From: Ophiobolus disseminans
Lineage: Eukaryota; Ascomycota; Dothideomycetes; Pleosporales; Phaeosphaeriaceae
Direction: 5' to 3'
Assembly (NCBI GenBank): GCA_010093685.1
Contig: MU006237.1
Span: 310,001 to 374,000 of the forward strand
DNA length: 64,000 bases
Positions within the stretch are counted from its first letter, which is position 1; every line of letters starts with the position of its first letter. The position numbers and the translations under genes were made by a program. Positions 43,542 to 53,838 of this stretch are shown here, piece after piece. The notes beneath the pieces are model-generated. The model saw nothing but the letters and a program-made list of their open reading frames with translations, was not told where the DNA came from and did no database searches.

Positions 43542-45791
43542 ATGAAAAGCCCCGAGGCGTTGATACACATACAAGCCCGTCTCCGAACAGACGGCCACGC
43601 CGAACTGCTGCAAAAGATACCCGCCCGCCTTTTCAAACACTACAACGGCAACATCGTTCTAGATTTGCCGAAGCTGTGCGATTGCGACCTCGGGTACAGC
43701 CCTATTTTCGCATTCATACTATCTGGCATGTTGCATGTCAACGTCTCCTCTTCCTCTTCATGGCAGCGGCTCATGGCCTCCAACACATGTCTAGAACTCG
43801 TGTACCGCGTCCCGCCGTTCGTGTACCTGCCGCTCGAGCTCTTGCAAAGCGTCGAGTGCGAGAGGAATGTTCTTGCGCTGTTGGAGTATTATCTACTCGT
43901 ATGCGTTGTGGAGAATAAGTATGGGGGTGGGGTACCGATCCCACTGTATAAAGAGTTGGAGGGCGCGTGTAGGGTGCTGGAGAGGGTGGAGATATATTGG
44001 CCTGAGAAAGTGCCGAGGATAAACCCGCCTGGTTTCTTGGGCATTGGGTATTTAAGGGAGTGTGATGAGCGGCATGAATATGCCGTGAAATGTAGGGAGG
44101 AAGAGGATGATGGCAGGAAGAGTGTGGCTCGGTCACTGTTTGAGGACGACGAGACGGCCGTTGACAGCGGCGTTTATGAGAGTGAGGCGGGTGGATCTTG
44201 TGTGGATGATGAGACTGTTGTTGAAGAGGAGGATCATGAGGACGGTAGTGATGGGCCTGCTGAACGACACTACAATAGTCTAAGATTAACAAGCTTCGAA
44301 GACGAGCAAGAGCCAGAGGAAGCTCTCGAAAGCGATGATCACCTTCCACAGCCACTATGTCCTCATGGCTCGTCACATGTGAGATATCCCCGTCACGAGA
44401 GTGACACAGACGCATCATCCAGAAGATACGATACCCTTTCACCGTCGCTTCCCCCAGAGCAGGTGACGCCAAGAACCTCGGAGGCACACTATAAAAGCAT
44501 CGAAACAGTCGTCACTGAAGGCTTTTATAGCCCAAAACACAACTCCACAACCTATCACCAAAACGACAATCAACGGGAAAGCGAATACGAAAACACTCCT
44601 GACAACACAGACAGCGAGCACATGGCAGATACCACCACCCTCCAGAAACTGCGCAAAGCAATCGGCCAACGACTTTTCTCCCACCTCCCCGGCATATCCC
44701 GCCTCGACTGGCGCAAAGACGCCACAGATCCAGCCTACCTCCCCCTCGCCCTGCGCATCGGGCTCTTCAAAGCAAGGTCAGACTTCCCCGACTGCTGGGC
44801 CTGGGCGTATTTCAAAACAGAATCAACGACACGCATCGAGATCTTCGTCACTCAAGACGAAGAGGGGGATGCGTACATCGAAGGCGGCGCACAAGTCAGT
44901 CTTGGCTATCACTACAAGGACATTGCTTTCGACGACGAGTTTGCGGATTGTACAGGCTCGACGGATATTGCGGTCTTGACGAAGTATTTCTTCTTGTGTG
45001 CCGCGGAGATGAGGGATCAGTGGAGGTATGGGCTTTTTGAGCCGCAATTTCCGTGCGATAAAATGTTTAGGGAGAGGATGGAGAGAATTTGTGCGAGGTG
45101 CGCGGAGAGTGCTGAGGAGACGGGGGAGCAAGAGGATGTGGAAATGCAGGACGATGAGGACGATGAAGACGATAAAGAAATGTCTTTTCACGATGGAACG
45201 AGCACGATTTCAAGCCACTCTGCGGCACAAGACGTATCATCATCCCCACATTCGACACCGCAAGTAGATGCCGCGCCTACGACTCTTTTCGAGATGGGAT
45301 GGGCAGATGCAAGCCGAGCGCATCAAGAACGTCACAACTCGGAAGCTACAACCGTTAGGAGGAGTGACGGCAACAACATCCCCGCCGACAACGACAGCGA
45401 CTCAGAACAAGACATCCCCCACGCCCGACCCGACCTCATTCACGTCTCAGAAACCTCTTACAACGCCGCCATGGCCAACATCGCCGCATTACGTGAGCTC
45501 CAAAGACAAAACGTTACCGAGGCGCTCGAAGGCCAACAAACCTCTCTTGCAATCTCAAAAGCGAACAGAAAGGAAGCGCAGCGGCGGAAAAGAAGACTGG
45601 AAGATCGGGAAGCGGAAGCGACAAGTGCGGGAGAACTAGATAATTTCAGGAGGCGGCGACAGGGCGTGGAGATGAGATTGAAGATGATTGAGGGGAGGAT
45701 TGATGTTGCGGAGAGGGCTGTGGAGGCTTTCAAGGAGAGGAAGAGGGTGTTTGAAAGGGAGTTTGGGGAGGGGGGAGGAGAAGGAGAGTAG
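43542..45791 (+). CDS. Uncharacterised 749-residue protein with C-terminal coiled coil
   Basis: Single exon. The first ~190 residues look globular (LIHIQARLRTDGHAELLQKI, ILSGMLHVNV, VYLPLELLQSVECERNVLALLEYYLLV, YWPEKVPRINPPGFLGIGYL). There follows an acidic disordered region (EEEDHEDGSDG). A second globular part lies around residues 370-500 (LRKAIGQRLFSHLPGISRLDWR, LALRIGLFKARSDFPDCWAWAYF, IAVLTKYFFLCAAEMRDQWRYGLF). Another acidic stretch precedes a C-terminal Arg/Glu/Lys-rich coiled coil (about 650-745). I do not recognise a family. The long uninterrupted frame and patterned composition support a real gene. No signal peptide or membrane segment. Confidence 0.75.
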   Translation: MKSPEALIHIQARLRTDGHAELLQKIPARLFKHYNGNIVLDLPKLCDCDLGYSPIFAFILSGMLHVNVSSSSSWQRLMASNTCLELVYRVPPFVYLPLELLQSVECERNVLALLEYYLLVCVVENKYGGGVPIPLYKELEGACRVLERVEIYWPEKVPRINPPGFLGIGYLRECDERHEYAVKCREEEDDGRKSVARSLFEDDETAVDSGVYESEAGGSCVDDETVVEEEDHEDGSDGPAERHYNSLRLTSFEDEQEPEEALESDDHLPQPLCPHGSSHVRYPRHESDTDASSRRYDTLSPSLPPEQVTPRTSEAHYKSIETVVTEGFYSPKHNSTTYHQNDNQRESEYENTPDNTDSEHMADTTTLQKLRKAIGQRLFSHLPGISRLDWRKDATDPAYLPLALRIGLFKARSDFPDCWAWAYFKTESTTRIEIFVTQDEEGDAYIEGGAQVSLGYHYKDIAFDDEFADCTGSTDIAVLTKYFFLCAAEMRDQWRYGLFEPQFPCDKMFRERMERICARCAESAEETGEQEDVEMQDDEDDEDDKEMSFHDGTSTISSHSAAQDVSSSPHSTPQVDAAPTTLFEMGWADASRAHQERHNSEATTVRRSDGNNIPADNDSDSEQDIPHARPDLIHVSETSYNAAMANIAALRELQRQNVTEALEGQQTSLAISKANRKEAQRRKRRLEDREAEATSAGELDNFRRRRQGVEMRLKMIEGRIDVAERAVEAFKERKRVFEREFGEGGGEGE

Positions 45792-46208
45792 GAGAGTAGG
45801 AAGTAGAGAGGGTAGGTAGGGTAGTAGTAATGTTGTAAAGCGGATATTCCTGTCTATAATTCCAAACGCTTAAGAAACCCTCTGAACATGCTCCAGCACT
45901 GAACTACGTTTGAACAGGAAGAAGTAACCCCACCAACTTCGTTATGGAATACTCTTTTGCTATTTCCCAACATTCACACTTGCTAGTGTGTCTCTTTGCA
46001 TAAACAACAAGCACCATACCTCCAAGCCCAATCATCCGACCCCCGATTGTGTCACCGCCGGGAGCATCTGAACTGAACTGAACTGAACTGAGTTTTATTT
46101 GCCTGTCGCTACTAGTGTTAATAATCTAAGCTTTCTGCAAGTTATACGTGTCTTTATCTTTATTTAATAACTAGAGTTTGTTAAGAGGGAGAGGCTACTT
46201 TCATACAA
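45792..46208. other. Intergenic, includes short actga tandem repeat
   Basis: About 417 bp. Contains a gaactgaactgaactgaactga microrepeat at about 46071-46092 and AT-rich sequence leading to the left inverted repeat of the HET-carrying unit. Confidence 0.5.
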
Positions 46209-46358
46209 TTGCGACCGAAATCGGTTTCCGGTTTCTACACTTCGGCTATTCTGCGCGCACGGCCGCTGGAAAGGTGCTAAGATAAATAAGTAAGAGCACG
46301 TTACAGGGATAGCTCAAAAAACGGAGAGCAGCGAAATTACAGGCTGCGCCACACGTCA
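46209..46358 (+). repeat. Left ~150-bp inverted repeat flanking HET gene 1
   Basis: Starts ttgcgaccgaaatcggttt and matches the reverse complement of 48728-48877. The outer ~70 bp differ at only three positions by eye, all with T or A on this side against C on the other. The inner half is less conserved, with small gaps. Confidence 0.85.
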
Positions 46359-46651
46359 TAATACAGTACTTTCTCATTCTCTGCGAGGCTCTGTTTGAGG
46401 CAGGATTCAAATGATTGTACCAAGCGTGCGCCACATTGGAAGTAGGGATCATGATACCCTACCTAGCAGATTGGGCATAGCGTCCACGTTGGCGTCAGCT
46501 CGTCGTTTCTCTTGACGTCATTGCTAAAGACTTTGGCTGGCACAGACTGCTGCCTAATTACTTGGCAAAATTATGAGATCGCGCTCGTGAAATTATTCTA
46601 ACTTTCGAAAGACTGGTGAGTTCTTCATCAAATGGACTTCACGCCTTGAAT

Positions 46652-48415
46652 ATGCGGTTGCTTAACGTCGAAACGTTCAAGTTGGAGACATTCGACCAAT
46701 TAAAGATTCCAAAATACGCTGCCCTGTCGCATACTTGGGGGAATGAAGAGGTTACTTTCCAAGACATCGCTACCGACTTAAGCCAGAGAAAGATTGGCTG
46801 GACAAAAATCCTCAGATCAGCCGCAGAAGCAAAAAAGCATAGCTGCGAGTATGTGTGGATCGACACTTGTTGCATCGACAAGACCTCATCGACCGAACTA
46901 TCCGAAGCAATCAATTCCATGTATCGCTGGTATCGAAAGTGTGAAGTCTGCTTTGCACACCTTGACGATGTGTCAGAAGAGCCTAAAGCAATGGTTACCC
47001 TAGTTGAGGTTGATTCTGAACCTGTAACTCAACTTGGTTCACCACTTCCCACTCGCGCGTTGTTCTCCGAAGCTCGCTGGTTCACACGGGGCTGGACACT
47101 CCAAGAACTCATAGCTCCGAGGACCTTGTACTTCTATGACTCAACCTGGAACAAAATTGGGGAGAAGAAAGAGCTTTGGAAGGAGATTTCTGCAAGAACT
47201 GGGATTGGCTCGGATGTGATTCATGATCAGACATACCTGGACACAGAAAGCATTGCGCAAAGAATGTCTTGGGCTTCTGGACGAAAGACTGAAAAGTTCG
47301 AAGATCTTGCATACTGTTTAATGGGAATTTTCGGAGTCAACATGCCGCTCTTATATGGGGAGGGCGTGAGAGCCTTTACCCGATTACAGGAAGAGATTAT
47401 GAAACGCAACTACGATCACAGTCTATTTGCATGGAACCATCACTTTCCCATCGATGCTTACGGAACGAGTCTCTCGCTTCGGCAGCGAATGCTCAAAGGC
47501 ATTGGGATACTTGCGCCGCATCCGTCTGCGTTTAGAGATTGTGGAGACATCATCTCCTACACGACAAAAGGAGAGCCTTACGCTTCAACAAACAGAGGGC
47601 TTCAGATTCATCTACGCATTCAGGACCATGTTCTTCCGAAAAAGTCTCATACTCATCTAGCAATACTCCAATGTTTCCATAAGAATAACCCCAGTACTGC
47701 AATTGCAATACCGATTGCGGTGGCACCTGTATCAGGGCTTCCAGAATTAGAGTCTGAATTCTACCGTACTGCTGACGAGGATCTTGTCGACCTTGAGTAC
47801 TCGCTAGCAACAGAGTCAAAAAGTCAAAAGATCTACGTCCTCGAGACAGGGCCTATCTGGCAATCTGAAAAACCACGGGATCCTCGCCGTTGCTGGCTAC
47901 GGGACTATGGACAAGAAATGGGACTTCGATTTCATAAAGCTACATATTGCGAGTATCCTATCCCAATATCAACTATTATCGAGGATGCTTCTAAGACATG
48001 GGACTACAAGAGCAACTCGATAAATTGGGAAATAAGCTGGCACGGCATACAAGCTGCACTGTATTTCTCTAAGAACAACGGGCCCGCTTTTGTAGTAGTT
48101 TTTACTGTGCTGTATCTTTCTAAAAGAGAAGGATATCCGGAAATGCATATCCATGTAGAACCAGTGCACTGTAGTGTGAAAGGCCCAATAAGCACAGTGT
48201 TGCGCATGGTGAGCGTGAGGCGGGTTCTCAAGGAATACGTCTCAGTCAAGCATGGACAGGAACTAGCTGAAGTACAGGCAACATTTCCTTTCGAAGGCCG
48301 CGTTATGACTGCTCGACTTAAGAGCGAGAGAATACACGACAACAACGTTTTTGTCTTAGACCTTTTCTTTTCAGGTATCAAGAGAGGGACTTCGGACGCC
48401 GATGTGTCGTCCTGA
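46652..48415 (+). CDS. HET-domain (heterokaryon incompatibility) protein 1
   Basis: Single exon, 587 residues, starting at the ATG of MRLLNVETFKLETF, a very common HET-family start; a GTG further upstream is not used. The HET domain spans roughly residues 10-160 with YAALSHTWG, YVWIDTCCIDKTSSTELSEA, INSMYRWYRKCEVCFAHLDDV and RGWTLQELIAP. Downstream are the usual HET extensions (AYCLMGIFGVNMPLLYGEG, AFTRLQEEIMK). HET-domain proteins are fungal NLR-associated or stand-alone cell-death effectors in non-self recognition after hyphal fusion. The frame is intact. It is unusual in lying entirely between two inverted repeats. Confidence 0.92.
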   Translation: MRLLNVETFKLETFDQLKIPKYAALSHTWGNEEVTFQDIATDLSQRKIGWTKILRSAAEAKKHSCEYVWIDTCCIDKTSSTELSEAINSMYRWYRKCEVCFAHLDDVSEEPKAMVTLVEVDSEPVTQLGSPLPTRALFSEARWFTRGWTLQELIAPRTLYFYDSTWNKIGEKKELWKEISARTGIGSDVIHDQTYLDTESIAQRMSWASGRKTEKFEDLAYCLMGIFGVNMPLLYGEGVRAFTRLQEEIMKRNYDHSLFAWNHHFPIDAYGTSLSLRQRMLKGIGILAPHPSAFRDCGDIISYTTKGEPYASTNRGLQIHLRIQDHVLPKKSHTHLAILQCFHKNNPSTAIAIPIAVAPVSGLPELESEFYRTADEDLVDLEYSLATESKSQKIYVLETGPIWQSEKPRDPRRCWLRDYGQEMGLRFHKATYCEYPIPISTIIEDASKTWDYKSNSINWEISWHGIQAALYFSKNNGPAFVVVFTVLYLSKREGYPEMHIHVEPVHCSVKGPISTVLRMVSVRRVLKEYVSVKHGQELAEVQATFPFEGRVMTARLKSERIHDNNVFVLDLFFSGIKRGTSDADVSS

Positions 48416-48727
48416 ACAGGAAGTCAGACCCAAGAATGCGATAACATCATAGGAGATTCGCATTTCAGCTTAAATTCTCTCACTAGTCTTGCAGCTAATA
48501 ACAAAAAGCTTATTTTTCAAGCGAGTACAGCAAATATTATACCAAAGCACAGTAGTGTGCTAACATCGGCGCTATGTGTAACCACGTGGGCTGGATCACA
48601 TGATGTTCTTTCCGACGTAGCGGCGTGCATGCCGAGAGCCCCGTAGTGCGGAGCAGGAGATCTCTGAGAACGAGCCGAGCTTGCGGGATTCGCTAGTGTA
48701 ACTTGGCATTCATCGGCCCGTTGAATT

Positions 48728-48877
48728 ACGTGTGGCGCAGATTGTAATTTCGCCATTTTTCAAGTCCTGTGTCCTACCCCTGTAACATGCTATTACCTAT
48801 TTAGTAAAGCGCCTTTCCAGCGGCCGTGCGCGCAGAATAGCCGAAGTGTAGGAACCGGAAACCGATTTCGGGCGCAA
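48728..48877 (-). repeat. Right ~150-bp inverted repeat flanking HET gene 1
   Basis: Reverse complement begins ttgcgcccgaaatcggttt and pairs with 46209-46358. Shared inner blocks include gcgaaattaca and ctgcgccacacgt. Confidence 0.85.
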
Positions 48878-49515
48878 CTATAGTACACTATTACTAGTAT
48901 AGTGTAGTTATATAGAGTAATCGCAAGGCAACCACAATGCCCTCAGGACACATTGCCAAAAGACCGCTGGGAGCATCATGGTTTGGGATTCTCCACCCCA
49001 GCACCGTCGCTAGAGTGCAGAAAATGTACACGGCGACGAGCGAGCCCCAGATTTTGCACACGTACTTTCTCTCGGGGGTGGCTGTGCACCGTACTTTCCG
49101 TCAGGCAAAACCAGGCTGAGTCTTACTACGCAGCGCAGTCCTGCTTTCGAGTGCGCGATGCAGAAATGTGTCATCCGTCAGCGCCTGAGAACACAGCGTT
49201 CTGAGCAGCGTCACATACGTCAGCGAATTTGATGATGATTTTCCTTCCGGTCTGCAGCTGAGCGCCCATCGCCCCTCCTCTGGCGTCGCAATACGCGAAC
49301 ACCACCCAGGCATGTCATTGGTCGCATACCGATCGCTACGGAGATCTGGCCTTGGACTCTAGAGCGGAAGCAATAGACCAATTCCAGCGAAACGTCTCTA
49401 GTAGGCTAGGAGAGAGGAAAGGGTTCTTAATGAAGGGTTTGCTAGGCGGTAATCGGGCCGTGGAAGTTGTAGCCAAAACTGCCCGGGTATGAACATTACA
49501 GTGCAAGTCTAATTT
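48878..49515. other. Intergenic, no supported gene
   Basis: AT-rich just outside the right inverted repeat (actagtatagtgtagttatatag), then mixed sequence to the 3' end of HET gene 2. Short frames lack support. Confidence 0.5.
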
Positions 49516-51732
49516 CTATCCGAGACGAACATATGTCATCGACGGCGATGCCTTTTCCCATTCGACTCGCGGAATGTGACCTACCATTACACGCTCCGCG
49601 TACGGACCGGTCCATTTGATTAACATCACATTCAACATTGCCCATTCTTCGCCAAAGTTCTTTCGCAAGCCGGGTAGCTCTTTCCTGATCTCTTCATCTT
49701 CGGCTAGCTCTAACAGACGTAGCAGGTCGCCTCCATTTGGCGGGAAGTACTTGTTGCTCGAAAGGAGCACAAATTCCCACCGAGAGGCATCGCTGTAAAG
49801 GTTCGATGGAGGAGGGAATGGGAAGTAGTTGATATAGTTGACGGGGATGATACCTTGTTTCATATAGTCGTTATCTTTGAGTGACGTAAAGGCGTCAACC
49901 TTATTCAACACGAACTTGGCTACTCGGCTTTTGGGCTCGAAGATTGAACTGGTCCCATCGGATGTGTTGAATTTGCCACCCTGTTTCCAGAAACGTTTGG
50001 CATCGATTACGAGAGCCCATATATGCAGAACCTCAGTAGGGAGTGGCGACGAGTGTTGTTGCGGCTCTGGAGTATCAATGCCACTCTGGAAATGATCCGG
50101 CATTTGTAAGTGCCGGAACACGCCTTGGCTCTCGATTCCCAACAAGCGCATCTCAATTCGGAATGATGTAGCGTGCCCGTAGAGGTCCGTAAAGTATCCA
50201 TCATTGAATTGAAGAAGAAAATCAACAGGCGTTATCCAAGCCGCCCAAGACCAACTTGGAAGACCTAAATCCGATGCTGGTTCCGTCGCTGTTGCCTCGA
50301 TAAGGCGTCGTCGAGCCGGTCCAGTTGGAATCCACAATAGTGCCATAGGAAGCAATCCTTCAGGTATACCAGAGACAAAACGGTCGACCCCTAGACTTTC
50401 AAGCGCTGCTGAGATACCAGCTAAGGCATTCAATACATCGGATAAGTTCGTCATCTGCCGTTTTGTATACTGGAGAATGACAGCTCTGAATACTTGGAAA
50501 GTCGCCGTCCAGGACACAGGCTTTGCACTCTCCTCGGCGCTCGTCACGTGAGATCTGAATTCCACCAACGCATTGTTGACCGCGCTCTCCTGTAACTTGA
50601 GATCAGTATCAACTTCGAGGACTCTGTCAGGTTGATGTTCGCTTAGAGCGTCGGAGCAGCATTGGAAGTAGACCTGACGCCTGGTAAAGAAAAGACACCT
50701 GCGCGACAGTATTCGCTCCTGAAAGGTCCAGGCACGGCTTTCATAGATACTGTCGCTTGTGAATTTGTAGAGAGCAGGCGCCTGGGAGACGAAAGTAGCT
50801 TCCGGCGAGGGCTCCACGTAGCTTGGTGGATGCCGAGTTGACGGTGAAACCCCTGGAAGAGGGTCACCGGAGCATGTCCCAGACGCCGCGGCAATCGTGG
50901 CAACAGATCGTCCGTAGATGATATCCATGTTCTGTATTTGCGCCACCTTGTGGTCAGGATCGTCTTGGACAATGCAAATAGTGTCAACCCAGAGGTACCG
51001 TTCCTTTAGCCCCTCTACTACCCGCATGGCATCCGCCACGACCTGCGATAGCTTATCATCCAGAAATCCTGGCTGTAGGACGTCCGTAAGCGTGTCCATT
51101 GTGGTCATGAAAACAGGTGCGCGGCCCCAGACATACGAAAGGGCTAGGTATCGAGTTGACGTATCGGAGAACACGACTTTGTGTTCAAGGACGTCGATCA
51201 AGAGGATCTCGATGGTATTTGCTCCGCGCAGTGTCATGGGTTTATTGCACGTCTCCCCGTGCATGATTTCGCACGTTTCTATCCAGCCGCGTAGTAGCTT
51301 CATGTCCAACTCCGGGGTCTCCACCAGCTCTTTTGCTCTCTCCACAAGCTCCTTACTCAGCCCAACCAGAGGACCATTGTGCCGGTGAATGTGAACATAG
51401 CCAACTAATTTTGATCCAGCGGTAAGGCCCATTCCATCGCCCATTTCGCCGATTGGCTGGTGCAACCGGATGTGCTGCAATTCCGCTGGCGTGAACACAC
51501 CTGCATCTTGTTGGAGCATCTGGACGATGAGCTTACATCCTGCGCATTGCGCACCGTCGGCTCGCCCTCGCACGTCTTGGATGGATCCAATGTTCGTTCC
51601 AAAGATTTTTCTCATCGTCGATTGAGGTTTCCTGACGAGGCCTGTGCATGTTCGACATAAGTGACTTGCCGTCTCCACGCCAGGCCAGTGGAGACCGAAC
51701 GCTGTGGATGCCGATTGAATCAACTCATCCAT
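49516..51732 (-). CDS. HET-domain protein 2
   Basis: Single exon, 738 residues from the ATG at 51732 (MDELIQSAST). The N-terminal ~200 residues contain a Cys-containing segment (LCRTCTGLV, QCAGCKLIV) often seen before HET domains. The HET domain follows: RYLALSYVWG, ERYLWVDTICIVQDDPDHK, MDIIYGRSVATIAAASG and SRAWTFQERILSRRCLFFT. The remainder is a typical HET-family C-terminal half with LPSWSWAAW. It belongs to the large expansion of HET proteins in Pezizomycotina and differs clearly from HET gene 1 (YLALSYVWG versus YAALSHTWG type). It has no flanking inverted repeats. Confidence 0.92.
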   Translation of the reverse strand: MDELIQSASTAFGLHWPGVETASHLCRTCTGLVRKPQSTMRKIFGTNIGSIQDVRGRADGAQCAGCKLIVQMLQQDAGVFTPAELQHIRLHQPIGEMGDGMGLTAGSKLVGYVHIHRHNGPLVGLSKELVERAKELVETPELDMKLLRGWIETCEIMHGETCNKPMTLRGANTIEILLIDVLEHKVVFSDTSTRYLALSYVWGRAPVFMTTMDTLTDVLQPGFLDDKLSQVVADAMRVVEGLKERYLWVDTICIVQDDPDHKVAQIQNMDIIYGRSVATIAAASGTCSGDPLPGVSPSTRHPPSYVEPSPEATFVSQAPALYKFTSDSIYESRAWTFQERILSRRCLFFTRRQVYFQCCSDALSEHQPDRVLEVDTDLKLQESAVNNALVEFRSHVTSAEESAKPVSWTATFQVFRAVILQYTKRQMTNLSDVLNALAGISAALESLGVDRFVSGIPEGLLPMALLWIPTGPARRRLIEATATEPASDLGLPSWSWAAWITPVDFLLQFNDGYFTDLYGHATSFRIEMRLLGIESQGVFRHLQMPDHFQSGIDTPEPQQHSSPLPTEVLHIWALVIDAKRFWKQGGKFNTSDGTSSIFEPKSRVAKFVLNKVDAFTSLKDNDYMKQGIIPVNYINYFPFPPPSNLYSDASRWEFVLLSSNKYFPPNGGDLLRLLELAEDEEIRKELPGLRKNFGEEWAMLNVMLIKWTGPYAERVMVGHIPRVEWEKASPSMTYVRLG

Positions 51733-52144
51733 ATTTGGCCGATTGTTCTTGTGCGCGTGAGAAGACTGCAGATCTAGTGGAAGTAAGAAGCGGTACAGCA
51801 AGGACGTCCGCAAAGTACAGCAATAAGAAGAAAGCCGAAGTGATTGAGAAGCAGACCTCGCTCTCTCCTATGGCTGCGCTATGTCCCTCGCAGCCAACAA
51901 TATTGACGGCTGAGAAGCTGTGCCGAAAATGTGACCAATTGTTGTCGCTCTATACCGCGCGCTACGTTTGAGTGTTCAGCTGCCAAGGCTGTACCGGTAC
52001 CTTCCCTTCCCCACAAACTTCCAAGGTTAAATGCGAAATACGAGCCACGTATCTAAATATAGCTCACGATGCACGGCGATCCAACCACAACGTGGACGTC
52101 TACGTTTCCCGCCTCGTTCTTCGCCTTGTTTTCACTATTAAGTA
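51733..52144. promoter_or_regulatory. Divergent upstream region of HET gene 2 and the small basic gene
   Basis: 412 bp between divergent starts. A TATA-like ctaaatatagctc lies at about 52052-52064, about 85 nt before the ATG at 52145. Confidence 0.35.
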
Positions 52145-52565
52145 ATGGAATCCACTACACCGAAAATTCCACAGCGGGTTTCAAAAGGCGGGAAATCTGG
52201 CCATGCGGAAAAAGAACCAGCAAAGGGAGAGGGGAAATTCAAAGGATTAGGATGGAGGAAATGGAAATCCAAAGCCCGCGCAAAGTGGAACGACATCAAA
52301 ATTAACGGTACGTCATCCGCCTAACTTCCCTCCCCATTCATACCTACTCACCTCCCATATAGCTACAACTCCTAAACATAATACCAACACCGAAATCGCA
52401 CATACTCGCGCCCAACACGAAGTCGACGAAGAGGAAGAAGATGAAACGAGGAGTGTGAGATATAGAAGACGAGTGCTGGGATTCACGCGCGAGGAGTATG
52501 AGAGGTATGTTGGGGGCACGAGGGGTGTGCGAGTGAGGCCGGGGTGTTATGAGGTTGTTTGTTAG
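52145..52565 (+). CDS. Small basic/acidic hypothetical protein (2 exons)
   Basis: Exons 52145-52307 and 52363-52565 are joined by a 55-nt phase-1 intron (GTACGT...TATAG) and give 121 residues. The first exon is Lys/Trp-rich (FKGLGWRKWKSKARAKWNDIKIN). The second has an acidic run (VDEEEEDETRSVRYRRRVLGF), then TREEYERYVGGTRGVRVRPGCYEVV. No signal peptide or recognised domain. Neither exon is long, but the splice sites, phase and continuous charge-patterned protein make a real gene likely. It is convergent with the epoxide hydrolase gene, with only about 160 bp between stop codons. Confidence 0.55.
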
Positions 52566-52724
52566 GTGGAGGGGGTGGGATTGAAGTAACGAATGCTGTG
52601 TAGGAAAGGGGAACTAACGAGGGTATGTCGGAGACGTATACAAAAGATGTTTACTTCCAGAGCAGCATATATTTCGTAAAAATCAATTTTTACCAATCCA
52701 CCACCCCCCTGCCACTCACTTCTT

Positions 52725-53838
52725 TCAAACTCCATAGTTCTTCCCCAACCACTCCCCGATATACTCTGCCACCTTCTTCGGCTGCTCATACGGCGTCCAA
52801 TGCGCCGCATCCAACAAATCCCGCTGCTCAAGCTGCGGCAGCCACCCCTGTTGAATGGCAGGATACATTGACTCGGGCCTACACACTGCATCATCCTTGC
52901 CGCCCACATACAACACGGGGACCTCCACCTTATCCCTGCCCTCAGGAAGCTCCTTGTCACACGCATACTGATACTGCTCGACGGTCGCGCGGTACCAGCA
53001 CTGCGGCGCGTCGAAGCCGTCGCGGGTCATGCGGTCGATGAAGGCTTGCTTGAAGGCCGGGTCTTGCGCGTAGGTGCGGACTTCTGGCGCAGGGTCGGTG
53101 GAAGTGAGGTGGTTGCGTAGGGCGTTTGGGACGCAGAAGAAGCGCTTCATGGTGTCGCTTGTGCCGTGCAGGAGGGGATAGAGGCGCTCGACGTTATTTT
53201 TTAGAAGCGCGGGGCCGTCGGGCGCGGTGAAGAGGTACCTAACCCACCATTAATTAGGATATCATGTGGCCGGGGATTTTGGGATTGCTTGCCAGTAGTG
53301 GAATACGCCGTATCCGAAGGCTTGCTCGGTCATCTTGTTCACGCCGTCTAGGTTGAAGGGCTCGCGGCCTGGCGGCGAGTATCCGACGTTGAGAAATACA
53401 CATCCGACTACGCGGTCTGGGTGGTAGTTGTAGAGTCGTGCTGCGCAGGCGGAGCCCCAGTCATGGCCGATTGAGATGACTTTGTCGACCTTTTCGGTGT
53501 CGATGATTTCGACGAGATCTTTGGTCATTACATCCCATTTGAACTCAGCTGGGTCTGTGGGCTTGTCGGTGCCATCGTAGCCAAGTAGATCTGGAACAAT
53601 GATGGGGTGATTGGACTTTCGGAGAGCTGTCGCGACACCTTCCCCTAGAAATCGATGTATGAAGTTAGCGGTTGTCTCGCTCCAACTCAATCATGTAAGT
53701 CTCCTTACACATCTCTGCATGGTCGGGCCAACCATGTTGGAAGAAGAGAGCGGGCAGAGAATTGTCGCCTTCGCATGTGTAGTATGTGTAAGTATAACCT
53801 CGCGAGGTCTTCAGCGTCTTCTTCTTGAAGGCGTCCAT
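52725..53838 (-). CDS. Soluble epoxide hydrolase, alpha/beta-hydrolase fold (3 exons)
   Basis: Exons 53709-53838, 53293-53644 and 52725-53238 give 331 residues. The first intron is GT-AG (64 nt). The second (53239-53292) uses a GC donor (GCAAGC...GTTAG); the join gives GVFHYW|YLFTAPDGPALL, as expected for the cap domain. Catalytic features: oxyanion motif HGWP at residues 35-38, nucleophile Asp105 in GHDWGS, cap-domain Tyr in the FHYW/YLF region, acid Asp276 or Asp277 in GGKDD, and base His307 in AAHWTP. The family opens epoxides of fatty acids, sterol derivatives or xenobiotics with water. No signal peptide, so probably cytosolic or peroxisomal. Confidence 0.92.

Larger units (their letters stand above)
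46209..48877. mobile_element. Putative TIR-bounded unit carrying a HET-domain gene
   Basis: A 2669-bp segment bounded by the ~150-bp inverted repeats and holding a single gene, HET gene 1. No transposase is present, so it would be non-autonomous, with the HET gene as cargo. Long TIRs recall Mutator-like elements, but I cannot identify a convincing 8-10 bp target duplication at the borders. Alternatives are two inverted copies of a solo repeat that happen to flank the gene. Confidence 0.5.

Noticed and set aside
46199..46208. Target-site duplication for the HET-carrying inverted-repeat unit
   Set aside because: Comparing about 10 bp outside each border (46199-46208 and 48878-48887) gave no convincing direct repeat.
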